From an uncultured Saprospiraceae bacterium (GTDB lineage: Bacteria > Bacteroidota > Bacteroidia > Chitinophagales > Saprospiraceae), in contig CALDUE010000076.1 of the NCBI GenBank assembly GCA_937923485.1, positions 1 to 61,604 of the forward strand: a DNA stretch of 61,604 bases, written 5' to 3'. A program made the position numbers and the translations under genes. Below, piece after piece: positions 44,695 to 53,299 of the stretch (positions are counted from its first letter, which is position 1; each line of letters starts with the position of its first letter). The notes under the pieces are model-generated. The model had not been told where the DNA came from. It worked only from the letters and a program-made list of their open reading frames with translations, and made no database searches.

Positions 44695-46320
44695 TTAAAA
44701 CATTAACGTCATGGTCTGTTGTCTACCCGAATCGGTAATGAATTGAACGGCTTTTACTGATACTGGAGAATTCGAAGGTAGCAGAATGGTCCTGGTATTG
44801 TTTTCCTCGAGCTCTTCGATAGATTGCGAAGTGATTAACTGTCCAGAAAGAGAATAAACGTTTACTGTTAAACCAGTGAATGTTCCTTGAGGGGTGATAG
44901 CTAAACTATTCATGCTGGGTTGATGCCAAACCGCTAGGAAGTCTTCGCCTTTGCTTGCCACGTTTTCTTGAGTAGAAATTTGAAAGTATTTTTTCTCTTC
45001 TTCGCTGAGCGCAGATAAATCAATCGTCCCTCCAGCCAGTTCAACTTTTATCTGACCATTGGGATTTAGGTTACGCATATGCCAGATTACGCTAGCCTCT
45101 GAAAACTTAAGGTGAGCACCAGCCGCAATACTGATCTTAGCGGTTTCATCAGCTGCCAAGCCTAATCCAAGCGTACCATCGAAAAGCATTTGACTATTTG
45201 GTTCGAGCACTATGGAAGCATCGGACTTCATGACGAGCATTCCTGCGCTGTTGTGGCCATACCAAAGTCTCTGTTGATCATCTACTTCTAGATAGGAGGA
45301 CTCACCGAGTTGTATGCATGACGTTTTATTTCCAAATATTGGTTGACCGCCGCGAAAAACGATACCATCACCAGGTGCAATTGGGCGTTCAACTAGAGCG
45401 AAGGGTAGGCAAAAATCATACTCGTAACTCAATTCAAAAGGAGGTGTGAAGGTTGGATCGTCAGTATTTTCAAAACCGATGGCAATGAATGGTTGAATGA
45501 GTAAGTCATTAAGGAATGAGACATTTAAGGTGACCGTATCTGGGCCACTCGGATCAAATGCGGCCCTTACAAGGAACGTGTCAACGTTAGTCGGACTTGG
45601 AATACCTGAGAGGCGATGACCTAGAAGTGAAGGATTGAAATTGCTGTTCCGGGCAGGTAAGAAATTGTTAGGTAAACGAGTGCTCCGAACTTCAAGCGCA
45701 TCGCTTAATACCGAAGGGAATTGATAAAAACCGATACTTGGAAAGTCCTCCAATCCATTATTTGAGTACCGCTGCTCCAGCTCGTCTGAATCTACAGAAA
45801 CAATATAAGAGGCGATAAGAGGATCATCCATTTTCTCTGTGATCACACAAGAAGAAGAGATATGTAAAAAGCCGAAATCCGTATTTGATTGTTCAATCAA
45901 AAGTTGTCGAGTAACGCCTACTGACTCATACGTTAAATTTACATGATACTGAGCAACGACAAAGTTATTGCCATCAAATTGATCTCCTTGAATCCTTTCA
46001 AGCGAATATGTTGAATTTGCCTCCAGTCTTTTGCCTTCGCCTATGTATTCAATGAAGATTGGTCTTGAACTGCCAGTGATGCCATTCACGGTTATTTGAA
46101 ATCGAGTCCAATCAATGCAAACGCTTGAATCTTTGGCACTTCCAAGCTGGTCATCTATGGTAGCAAATGCGATCCAAAACTCAGGGTGCATTACCGTAAC
46201 AGAAGAGTCTGCAACACATGGACGTTCTGCAAATTCTCCGAGTTCGAGAATGACTTCGTTCTGGCTAAATGCCAAGATGACGGATAAAGAGAAGCATGCA
46301 AGTAGTACTAATCGAATCAT
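44695..46320 (-). CDS. Secreted protein, likely with a type IX sorting tail
   Basis: 541 residues. Signal peptide LVLLACFSLSVILAFS. The mature part is beta-rich and has no family that I recognise, with a repeat-like middle (FGNKTSCIQLGESSYLEVDDQQRLWYGHNSAGMLVM, ADETAKISIAAGAHLKF). The last 80 residues (FTGLTVNVYSLSGQLITSQSIEELEENNTRTILLPSNSPVSVKAVQFITDSGR) look like a type IX secretion C-terminal domain, although it lacks the usual final lysine. Probably an extracellular or surface protein. Confidence 0.65.
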   Translation of the reverse strand: MIRLVLLACFSLSVILAFSQNEVILELGEFAERPCVADSSVTVMHPEFWIAFATIDDQLGSAKDSSVCIDWTRFQITVNGITGSSRPIFIEYIGEGKRLEANSTYSLERIQGDQFDGNNFVVAQYHVNLTYESVGVTRQLLIEQSNTDFGFLHISSSCVITEKMDDPLIASYIVSVDSDELEQRYSNNGLEDFPSIGFYQFPSVLSDALEVRSTRLPNNFLPARNSNFNPSLLGHRLSGIPSPTNVDTFLVRAAFDPSGPDTVTLNVSFLNDLLIQPFIAIGFENTDDPTFTPPFELSYEYDFCLPFALVERPIAPGDGIVFRGGQPIFGNKTSCIQLGESSYLEVDDQQRLWYGHNSAGMLVMKSDASIVLEPNSQMLFDGTLGLGLAADETAKISIAAGAHLKFSEASVIWHMRNLNPNGQIKVELAGGTIDLSALSEEEKKYFQISTQENVASKGEDFLAVWHQPSMNSLAITPQGTFTGLTVNVYSLSGQLITSQSIEELEENNTRTILLPSNSPVSVKAVQFITDSGRQQTMTLMF

Positions 46321-46506
46321 AATGAAATCTTTAAAGTAAAATGTGATGACTAAGATAGCACTTTTCTAGATATGTTATAATTGGGAGCATCCTATAGCTT
46401 ATGAAGCGCTTCCAAAATAAAATTTTTTAATAAACACTCTACACTGACGTTTGCATTTAAATAAATTCCATGAGATAGACTGTCCCGAGTATTCAAGTTT
46501 ACCAAG

Positions 46507-47484
46507 CTACTCCATCGGATACTTCAAGCCGATCAATTCTCGAATCTTCGTCAGCGTAGTATGCAAGGTGAGACTATCGTCTAGGCTCCACAGCGGACTT
46601 TCGGTCCGTCCTTGGCGCAGGTCTTCTACCATCGCTTGTGCTTCGTGCGCATAGCCAAAGCCACGAGGTTTGGCTACATAGCGAAGCTCTTCTTCGCTGT
46701 TGTCCTTTTTAATCGTGAAATCAGATTGCTTGTACCAAAGTTCGTCCCAGTATAGCGTGCCTTCGCTTCCGTAAATGACGGCTTCGGTTTTGGTTTTCGC
46801 GAGAAGCGTACAATGTAGCGTTGCTAGAATACCCCCTTCATGTTCAAGAACTATCGTATCGTCGACGTCCACTCCGCTTTCGCTAAAACGTGCAGCTGCC
46901 GTAATAGTAGTTGGAGGTCCGAACATTACTTGAGCGAGGAATACGGGATAGATTCCGATGTCGAGCAGTGCTCCTCCCCCGAGTTCAAGTTTAGTGATTC
47001 GTTCGCGGGTTTGTGGTCCCATTTTGAATCCAAAGTCAGCTCTGAGTCCTTCAACCTTCCCAATTGCCCCAGCGTCAATATGTCGTTTAGCTGCTTGAAA
47101 GCTTGGAAGGAAACGCGTCCAAAGCGCCTCCATGAGGTAGACTTGCTTATGTCTGGCTAAGCCTACCAATTCTTGGACTTCTGTAAGATTGATGCCCATT
47201 GGTTTTTCGCAAATGACGGGTATATCGTGGTCCATACACATTTTCACCAACTCGGCGTGTGAGACGTGCGGTGTGGCGATGTAGACAGCATGTAGATGCG
47301 GTCCTTCGAACAACTTTTCATAAGAACCTGCAGCATACCGTACATGAAACTCTTCTGCAAAAGCATCTGCCCGTTCTTGACTTCGAGAAGCTACAGAGGT
47401 AAGTGTTGCCCCTTCGACTAATTTCAAGTCTGCCGCAAATTTGCGGGCGATATTTCCTAATCCGATTATTGCAAATCTGTACAT
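46507..47484 (-). CDS. Gfo/Idh/MocA family oxidoreductase
   Basis: 325 residues. NAD(P)-binding motif at the start: FAIIGLGNIARKFAADL; the conserved EKPMGINLTEVQELV motif (EKP) is near residue 93, and GGGALLDIGIYPVFLAQVMFG follows. Best match by feel is the trans-1,2-dihydrobenzenediol dehydrogenase/D-xylose-type branch; substrate unknown. Two variants of the hairpin element (46793-46807, 46876-46889) are in the coding sequence. Another family member (GH109-like) lies just upstream on the same strand. Confidence 0.87.
   Translation of the reverse strand: MYRFAIIGLGNIARKFAADLKLVEGATLTSVASRSQERADAFAEEFHVRYAAGSYEKLFEGPHLHAVYIATPHVSHAELVKMCMDHDIPVICEKPMGINLTEVQELVGLARHKQVYLMEALWTRFLPSFQAAKRHIDAGAIGKVEGLRADFGFKMGPQTRERITKLELGGGALLDIGIYPVFLAQVMFGPPTTITAAARFSESGVDVDDTIVLEHEGGILATLHCTLLAKTKTEAVIYGSEGTLYWDELWYKQSDFTIKKDNSEEELRYVAKPRGFGYAHEAQAMVEDLRQGRTESPLWSLDDSLTLHTTLTKIRELIGLKYPME
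46793..46807 (+). repeat. Variant hairpin element, arm GTTTTC, loop GAGAA
   Basis: GTTTTCGCGAGAAGC, second copy of the 15-mer at 40463. Confidence 0.4.
46876..46889 (-). repeat. Variant hairpin element, arm GTTTTA
   Basis: The + strand reads GCTTTCGCTAAAAC. Hairpin GCGAAAGC intact with an altered arm; inside the Gfo/Idh gene, 69 bp from the GAGAA variant. Confidence 0.45.
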
Positions 47485-47627
47485 GGAGGTAAGTTAATGC
47501 AGCCTAGCAGTCTTATTTTGAATTTTGAGTTGATTATCCCACAGTTCTAAAGGATGTCTTTGACTGTGCCTTTAGCCATTTTAAACGTTGATATATTTTG
47601 CTCATTCCGATATCCGATCCCGTGTAT

Positions 47628-47695
47628 AGCCCCGCTCGTCGCATGGGTCAAGACACGAGGACCCACGCGTCTAGGCCCCCGCGCTGAGCGGGGCT
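47628..47695. repeat. GC-rich two-level stem-loop
   Basis: Outer stem AGCCCCGCTC (47628-47637) with GAGCGGGGCT (47686-47695), 10 bp, perfect. Inner stem GCATGGGTC (47641-47649) with GACCCACGC (47660-47668), 9 bp with one mismatch and a 10-nt loop. Much more G+C-rich than the neighbouring DNA; lies between the two Gfo/Idh genes. Could be a structured RNA, a REP-like element or an RNA terminator without a T-tract. Confidence 0.6.
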
Positions 47696-47716
47696 CAACG
47701 CGAGGCATCCGACATC

Positions 47717-49105
47717 CTAAGTGACAATCTCCAATCGCTTAGTATCACTCCAATTTCCTCTCGTAAAATCTGGAAAGGATTGCGGCGAACCATCACTAGC
47801 TACAGAACGCTCACTCAAGGGAGCTACTGCGCTCCAAAGGCAACCTTCATATACATTTTGATCTAAAGGAAGTCCCTTCTGAAGGCACTCTACAATGCGG
47901 TACATCATCATGCCGTCCATGCCTCCGTGACCACTATTCTTCGTTTTTTCGTTGAGGCGTTTGTACAAAGGGTGGTCGTACTTTTCATAAATCGCAGAAA
48001 GGTCAGACCCTTGCGCCCAACGATGATGGCTATCCGTAATTCCTTCAACGCCACCTTCAAGTGCAATCCTGGTTGGAAAGCCAGCGAGAGTGCCGTGAGT
48101 ACCTTGAATTAAATTGTGTCGAGTGTATGGACGTGGGCTAGTCTCATCCCATTGTAAGAGAATGGTGCGTCCAATTTTCGTCTTGATGATTGAGGTATTC
48201 ATATCGCCACCTTTGAAATCTAGCGCACTCCACTTATGGTCAGAGGGATAGTTTTTATCCGTATACAAGCTTCTGCCGCGAGCAGGGGTAGAGTAGGAGA
48301 CGACACTTTTAAATGTGTCTTCGCCGCGTGCAATATTCATGTATTGAGCAACCGGGCCTAAACCATGTGTCGGGTAAAGGTTACCGTTGCGTTCAGCGTA
48401 CTGAAGCGTTCTCCACGAACCTGTTCCTCGAAGCTCTTCTTTTTGCTGAAAGCGGAGTTCGTGGATATAAGCTGCTTCTGCATGAAGTGGCTCGCCGATC
48501 AATCCTAGGCGCACCATGTTCAAGAACATCAGCTCATCACGATTGTAGTTCACGTTTTCCATCATCATGCAATGCTTCCGAGTCTTTTCAGAAGTATCGG
48601 TGATGTCCCACATTTCTTGCAAAGTCACAGCAATAGGTACTTCGACAAACGCATGTGCACCGCTATTCATGGCTCTTATCGCCATTGGAGCATGGTTGTT
48701 CCAATCGGTAGCGATAAATACAACGTCAGGTTTCACTTCATCCAACATCACCTTCCACTGGTTAGGATCCCCGAAGTAGAGTTTGGGTTTGGTATGGCGT
48801 TGACCGTTCCCTAATTCTATCGCCTTCTTCTTCCACTTGAGGACGTTGTCTTCATAGAGGTCGCTGATAGCAACAACCTCTGTTCCGGGCAGTGAAGCAA
48901 AAAAAGAAAGGTGGTCACCTCCGCGCGCGCCGACACCAATGAAGGCTGCTCGAATATTTACAATAGGAGTAGCAGCAAAATCACCCATATAGGTCGAGCT
49001 GGCTGGTCGAGCGGTCTGACGAGTAGGAAGTATAGTACTGGCAGCGAATGCAGCAGCTGAAAGTGATGTCTTTTTAAGAAAGTCGCGACGCTTGAAGGTG
49101 CTCAT
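47717..49105 (-). CDS. Gfo/Idh/MocA family protein, GH109-like (alpha-N-acetylgalactosaminidase type), Tat-exported
   Basis: 462 residues. Twin-arginine signal FKRRDFLKKTSLSAAAFAAS. NAD-binding AAFIGVGARGGDHLSFFASLPGTEVVAISDLYEDNV, then FIATDWNNHAPMAIRAM, and the GH109-typical ENVNYNRDELMFLNMVRLGLIGEPLHAEAAYIHELR plus GNLYPTHGLGPVAQYMNIARGE. GH109 enzymes use bound NAD+ in an oxidation-elimination mechanism to remove GalNAc. Fits with the GH20 and PL6 genes as glycan degradation, although the cluster is 40 kb away. Confidence 0.87.
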   Translation of the reverse strand: MSTFKRRDFLKKTSLSAAAFAASTILPTRQTARPASSTYMGDFAATPIVNIRAAFIGVGARGGDHLSFFASLPGTEVVAISDLYEDNVLKWKKKAIELGNGQRHTKPKLYFGDPNQWKVMLDEVKPDVVFIATDWNNHAPMAIRAMNSGAHAFVEVPIAVTLQEMWDITDTSEKTRKHCMMMENVNYNRDELMFLNMVRLGLIGEPLHAEAAYIHELRFQQKEELRGTGSWRTLQYAERNGNLYPTHGLGPVAQYMNIARGEDTFKSVVSYSTPARGRSLYTDKNYPSDHKWSALDFKGGDMNTSIIKTKIGRTILLQWDETSPRPYTRHNLIQGTHGTLAGFPTRIALEGGVEGITDSHHRWAQGSDLSAIYEKYDHPLYKRLNEKTKNSGHGGMDGMMMYRIVECLQKGLPLDQNVYEGCLWSAVAPLSERSVASDGSPQSFPDFTRGNWSDTKRLEIVT

Positions 49106-49206
49106 GGAGTGATTAGAGTTGAGGCTATAAGGTAGCGTTTTGCGATGGAGGTTACATGCAGCTTGTCATTCATAGAAAGGATGGGTGCGAGATGTATTGG
49201 GTAAAA

Positions 49207-49564
49207 GATCATATGTGGCTTGTTTAGAACAACGTGCGGATCGTTAAAGGCTTAGCGTCACATTTTAGAATGTGATATGTGTCGGATGTTTCCAACAACC
49301 GACAGAATCTCTTTCCAAGCCAAATATATTTATAGAATCGTTATATATAGCTTGATTAGAACAAGGTGCGGATCGTTAAAAGATTAGCGTCATATTTTAG
49401 AATGTGATATGTGTCGGATGTTTCCAACAACCGACAAAATCGCCTTCCAAGCCAGACGAATTTAAATAATCGTTATATATAGCTTGATTAGAACAACGTG
49501 CGGATCGTTAAAAGCTTGGCGTCATATTTTAGAATGTGATATGTGTCGGATGTTTCCAACAACC
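49207..49564. repeat. Tandem array, 132-bp period, three copies of an 88-bp structured core
   Basis: GCTTG(A/T)TTAGAACAA recurs at 49218, 49350 and 49482, exactly 132 bp apart; the third copy is cut after 83 bp. Each core holds two stem-loops. The first is TCACATT-TTAG-AATGTGA in copy 1 (49258-49275) and TCATATT-TTAG-AATGTGA in copies 2 and 3: C to T keeps a G-U pair if the + strand is transcribed. The second is TGTCGGATGTT-TCC-AACAACCGACA (49280-49304 in copy 1), an 11-bp stem with one mismatch, also seen in copy 2. Copy 3 lacks the last bases. Confidence 0.9.
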
Positions 49565-49624
49565 TTTGCTTCCTCTTGACTCCGAGTAAAACCACACCTA
49601 GCTAAACCCGAGAACCGAACCCAA

Positions 49625-49667
49625 CAAAAAAAACGCCCCCACAACACCAAGTCATGGAGGCGTTTTT
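49625..49667. terminator. Intrinsic terminator after the M13 peptidase gene
   Basis: AAAAACGCC pairs with GGCGTTTTT (49657-49665) around an AAGTCAT-containing loop, with A and T tracts on the two sides. About 60 bp downstream of the M13 stop; reads in either direction. Confidence 0.8.
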
Positions 49668-49669
49668 CC

Positions 49670-49722
49670 GAGATCCGAGATCCGAGATCCGAGATCCGAG
49701 ATCCGAGATCCGAGATCCGAGA
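49670..49722. repeat. 7-bp microsatellite (GAGATCC) x about 7.5
   Basis: GAGATCC repeated about 7.5 times, the last one ending one base before the M13 stop codon (TTA at 49724-49726 on the + strand). The clean copies imply recent slippage or amplification. Confidence 0.93.
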
Positions 49723-49723
49723 C

Positions 49724-51781
49724 TTACCAGATAATCACGCGATCTTCAGGCTTCACATAATTCGGATCATCCTCCGAAATGCCAAACGCATCGTAGAACG
49801 TTTGGAGGTTCATTACCGGACCCGCAGCGCGGTACATTCCTGGAGAGTGTGGATCAGTTTTCACTTGATTCTCAAGCGCCTTGTCACGGTACTTTGTACG
49901 CCAGATCGTTCCCCAGCTGATGAAGAAACGCTGCTCAGGTGTGAATCCATCAATCTTGCCTGGATTACCATGCTGCTTCAGGTGAAGTTGGAGACCGTCA
50001 TACGCTGAGTTGATACCACCTAGGTCACCAATGTTCTCACCGAGAGTAAACTCTCCATTCACGTGCACATTTGGAAGTGGCTCGTACGCACTGAATTGTG
50101 CAACCAACTTTCCGTTACGCGCATCAAATGCCGTACGATCAGTTTCTGTCCACCAGCTGTTTAGGTTACCGTCCTTATCGTACTCACTTCCTTTGTCGTC
50201 AAAACCGTGGCTGATCTCATGACCAATCACAGCACCTATGCCACCATAGTTGACCGCAGCATCAGCTTTGTAATCATAGAACGGTGGTTGAAGAATTGAA
50301 GCAGGGAAAACGATCTCATTGAAGGAAGGATTGTAGTATGCATTCACCGTCTGCGGACTCATAAACCACTCGTCCTTGTCGACAGGCTTCTTTGCATCAG
50401 CAATATCCTTATCAAAGTTGAACTTGCGGGCAGCAAGCACATTTCCTAGATAACTGCCTCCCTCTGTAATACGCTTTACCTGCAAGGCAGAATAATCTTT
50501 CCAAGTGTCTGGATAACCAATCTTCACGCGGAAAGTCCCAAGCTTTTCAATTGCTTTCACTTTCGTGTCAGCACTCATCCATTCCAAATTGTTGATTCGG
50601 TTCTTGTAAGCAAGGCGCAGATTATCAACCATCTCAACTGCCGTCGCTTTTGCCTCAGCCGGGAAATACTTGTCTACGTAAAGTCGGCCTACAGCTTCTC
50701 CTAATGTACGGTTGGTTGAAGCTAACGCACGCTCCTCACGTGAACGTTGCTGCTTAGCTCCGCGTAATTCTTTCGAGTAAAACTCCCAGTTCGCCCGATC
50801 GATTTTGGTCGATAGGTATGGAGCCGCTTGGTCAATTGCTTGCCAACGGAGGTAGTCTTTGATTGTAGTAATATCAGCTACTGCCAATACTTCACCCAAA
50901 TAGTCCATATAAGCAGTCTCGCCGATAATCACGGTATCTGGAACCTCAAGTCCAGCAGCTTTAAAATAGCTTCCCCAGTTTACTTCTGGAACAATCGCAT
51001 CCATTTGGGCAATGCTGCGTGGATTGAAACGCTTGTATGGATCACGTCGCGCAACCTTGTCCAATTTAGTCTTCGCGATATCTGTCTCAAACTCCATGAC
51101 GCGAGCGGCAGCAAGCTGAGCTTTCATCTTCGACATGCCTGTGAATTCTAACATCCGAGCAACGTGGAGGACATACATTCCTCGGCGCACTGCACTGGTA
51201 GAATCTTTATCCAAATAGTAATCACGATCAGGAAGTCCGAGCGAACCACCTCCGACGTACACTACTTTCTCATTCGAATTTTTCGGGTTGGTGCCGATTC
51301 CAAAAGAGAATAGCGCGTCGCCTCCATATGGCAAAACTTCTTGTTGATAAGCAACGACGTCTGCATACGTTTTGATAGCATCAATTTTCTTCAACCAAGG
51401 CTGCAAAGGTTTGATGCCTAACTTGTTGAGTGCATTCGTATCTTTAGCAACAGCAAAAAATGTCGCTGCCTTTCCTTGATCAGTTGATGGTGGGTACTTG
51501 CCTGAAGCGGCAGCAGATTTTACGACGTCGAGTGTCTGTGCATCTGTCTTCTTACGAAGCTCGTCAAACGATCCCCAACGCTCGCGATCAGCTGGAATTT
51601 CAGTCTGGTCGAGCCAGTTTCCATTGACGTAACGAAAGAAATCCTCTGCTGGAGACACGGACGTATCCATGTAATCGAGGTTGATACCAATAGGTTCTTC
51701 TGTTTGGGCGTTCATCTCAGTGAAGGCACCAAAAGCGAGTAGTGTAGCGGTTATAGCTACAAAGGGAGTAAATCTTTTCAC
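49724..51781 (-). CDS. M13 family zinc metallopeptidase (PepO/neprilysin type), secreted
   Basis: 685 residues from a GTG start. Signal peptide FTPFVAITATLLAFGAF. Normal-length M13 enzyme: N-terminal IPADRERWGSFDELRKKTDAQ region, NAYYNPSFNEIVFPASILQPPF substrate-binding (NAYY), zinc motif VIGHEISHGFDDKGSEYDKDGNL (HEISH, with third ligand in GENIGDLGGI) and the C-terminal DPHSPGMYRAAGPVMNLQTFYDAF. Cleaves peptides up to about 40 residues in the periplasm or outside. The stop is one base from a 7-bp microsatellite. Confidence 0.95.
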   Translation of the reverse strand: MKRFTPFVAITATLLAFGAFTEMNAQTEEPIGINLDYMDTSVSPAEDFFRYVNGNWLDQTEIPADRERWGSFDELRKKTDAQTLDVVKSAAASGKYPPSTDQGKAATFFAVAKDTNALNKLGIKPLQPWLKKIDAIKTYADVVAYQQEVLPYGGDALFSFGIGTNPKNSNEKVVYVGGGSLGLPDRDYYLDKDSTSAVRRGMYVLHVARMLEFTGMSKMKAQLAAARVMEFETDIAKTKLDKVARRDPYKRFNPRSIAQMDAIVPEVNWGSYFKAAGLEVPDTVIIGETAYMDYLGEVLAVADITTIKDYLRWQAIDQAAPYLSTKIDRANWEFYSKELRGAKQQRSREERALASTNRTLGEAVGRLYVDKYFPAEAKATAVEMVDNLRLAYKNRINNLEWMSADTKVKAIEKLGTFRVKIGYPDTWKDYSALQVKRITEGGSYLGNVLAARKFNFDKDIADAKKPVDKDEWFMSPQTVNAYYNPSFNEIVFPASILQPPFYDYKADAAVNYGGIGAVIGHEISHGFDDKGSEYDKDGNLNSWWTETDRTAFDARNGKLVAQFSAYEPLPNVHVNGEFTLGENIGDLGGINSAYDGLQLHLKQHGNPGKIDGFTPEQRFFISWGTIWRTKYRDKALENQVKTDPHSPGMYRAAGPVMNLQTFYDAFGISEDDPNYVKPEDRVIIW

Positions 51782-51885
51782 GATGCTAAGTTAATCGATA
51801 GGCGTATTTTCATAGCCTTTTCTCATTGTAGCTTCAAGATCCTGATACAGAGGTGACAAGCTACATTTTTGCTTTTACTTTATGC

Positions 51886-51899
51886 ACTTTCGTCAAAAC
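51886..51899 (-). repeat. Hairpin element, n:n' = A:T, loop GAAA
   Basis: The + strand reads ACTTTCGTCAAAACC, in the leader between the divergent M13 gene and the small secreted protein gene, 28 bp before its start. Confidence 0.65.
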
Positions 51900-51926
51900 C
51901 TGCATCTTGAAGGTAAATCACCTACT

Positions 51927-52304
51927 ATGAAAGCTTTACTTCTTGCCTTATCTGCATTTTTCGCGATTGCTTCTTTCTCTCCAGACCAGATCGAAGGTCG
52001 CTGGTCACGTGTCTATAACGATGGAAATGAAGTCGTCTATGCACGTGTAGCAAAAGACGCCCAAGGCTCGTGGTTTGATTTCGCTGAAAATGGACAACTT
52101 TCAGTACGTCAAAATGCAGGTTGGTGCGGTACGCCTCCAATCTCTTATACCACCTACACGGGTGGGAGTTACGAACTCACCAAAAAAGGTAAACTCACAA
52201 TGATCCATGAGTTTTGGGGTGGCATGGACACGACCTATCATCAGATTGCGTCTGTGACAGATGATACGTTGCGGATGAAGTTTATGGCGCGGGGAAGTAA
52301 GTAG
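51927..52304 (+). CDS. Small secreted hypothetical protein
   Basis: 125 residues from ATG 51927 (an earlier ATG at 51882 would put the hairpin element inside the gene). Signal peptide ALLLALSAFFAIASFS. The mature part is a small beta domain (IEGRWSRVYNDGNEVVYARVAKDAQGSWFDFAENGQLSVRQNAGWCGTPPISYTTYTGGSYELTKKGKLTMIHEFWGGMDTTYHQIASVTDD), lipocalin-like by its 'GRW' start and alternating pattern. Function unknown. Confidence 0.75.
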   Translation: MKALLLALSAFFAIASFSPDQIEGRWSRVYNDGNEVVYARVAKDAQGSWFDFAENGQLSVRQNAGWCGTPPISYTTYTGGSYELTKKGKLTMIHEFWGGMDTTYHQIASVTDDTLRMKFMARGSK

Positions 52305-52345
52305 CATGTTGTTGACCGCTCTCGCGGTCCAACATTATCATATTC

Positions 52346-53299
52346 TCACCCTCCTCCCAAGGGATGAAATCGCTCCATCACATCTCGTAAGTGACCCACA
52401 TCTAAGTGCGTGTATAGCTCGGTTGTCGTAATACTCGAATGTCCCAACATCTCTTGGACTGCACGTAAATCAGCGCCGCCTTCAAGAAGGTGTGTCGCGA
52501 AGGAATGACGTAGTGTGTGCGGACCGACACGCTGCTCGATACCCGCAGCTTTGGCCAAATCTCGAATGATCATGAAGACCATGTTGCGACTCAGCTGCTT
52601 GCCACGGCGACCGAGGAAGCAAAATTCGGCGTGCTCAGGATGGACATTCGCTTGCTCCTTGCGGATATGCTCCCAATAAAAATCCCAGTGCTTGATAGCA
52701 CTTGCCCCTATCGGAATAAGGCGCTCTTTGTTTCCCTTACCAATGACGCGGATGAAGTCAGCTTCAAAAAACAGTTGGTTGAGTCGCAGGTTGATGAGCT
52801 CACTCACGCGCATACCACAGGCGTAGAGAAACTCAAGCATGGCACGATTGCGTAGACCTTCAGGAGTGGAATGATCAATCTCCAAAGTCATGTTCTCGAT
52901 CTGCGTTTGACTTAAGACCGTCGGTAGTTTCTTAGGAAGCGGTACCGACTCTAACTCACCTGCTGGAGAATTGTCTATATAATCTTGTTCTAATTGATAC
53001 CGATAGAATCCTTTGATGGCAGACATGATTCGCGCCACTGATCGCTGCGCCAAGCCAACATCGTAAAGCTCTTTAATAAAGCTTCTAATCTGGGATTCTT
53101 CGATGGCTTCTGGTCTGGCGATGTTACCAGTTTCTTCGTCTCCCAAGAAGGCGCAGAGCTTCCCAATGTCGCGTACATACGCATCTAGGGTATGGTCGCT
53201 GTGACCACGCTCAACGCGCATGCTACCGATCCATTCTTTGGTGATCCCCTGCCAGTTTTTGGGAAGCTCTCTGAGTCCTTTTTGAATCGCTTTTCGCAT
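52346..53299 (-). CDS. xerD: Tyrosine recombinase XerD
   Basis: 317 residues; resolves chromosome dimers at dif with XerC/FtsK. N-terminal SAM-like domain (GSMRVERGHSDHTLDAYVRDIGKLCAFLG) and a C-terminal catalytic domain with all residues: Arg in FLYACGMRVSELINLRL, Lys in VIGKGNKERLIPIG, HxxR in GPHTLRHSFATHLLEGGADLRAVQEMLGHSSITTTELYTHL (also His and the nucleophilic Tyr). The start overlaps the stop of the PBP4 gene (TGATG), so the two genes are co-transcribed. Confidence 0.95.
   Translation of the reverse strand: MRKAIQKGLRELPKNWQGITKEWIGSMRVERGHSDHTLDAYVRDIGKLCAFLGDEETGNIARPEAIEESQIRSFIKELYDVGLAQRSVARIMSAIKGFYRYQLEQDYIDNSPAGELESVPLPKKLPTVLSQTQIENMTLEIDHSTPEGLRNRAMLEFLYACGMRVSELINLRLNQLFFEADFIRVIGKGNKERLIPIGASAIKHWDFYWEHIRKEQANVHPEHAEFCFLGRRGKQLSRNMVFMIIRDLAKAAGIEQRVGPHTLRHSFATHLLEGGADLRAVQEMLGHSSITTTELYTHLDVGHLRDVMERFHPLGGG

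Larger units (their letters stand above)
49106..49723. other. 618-bp intergenic region with a three-copy array, terminator and 7-bp microsatellite
   Basis: No gene seen. Elements are listed separately. The stretch nearest the GH109 start (49106-49206) has no recognisable feature. Confidence 0.6.
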
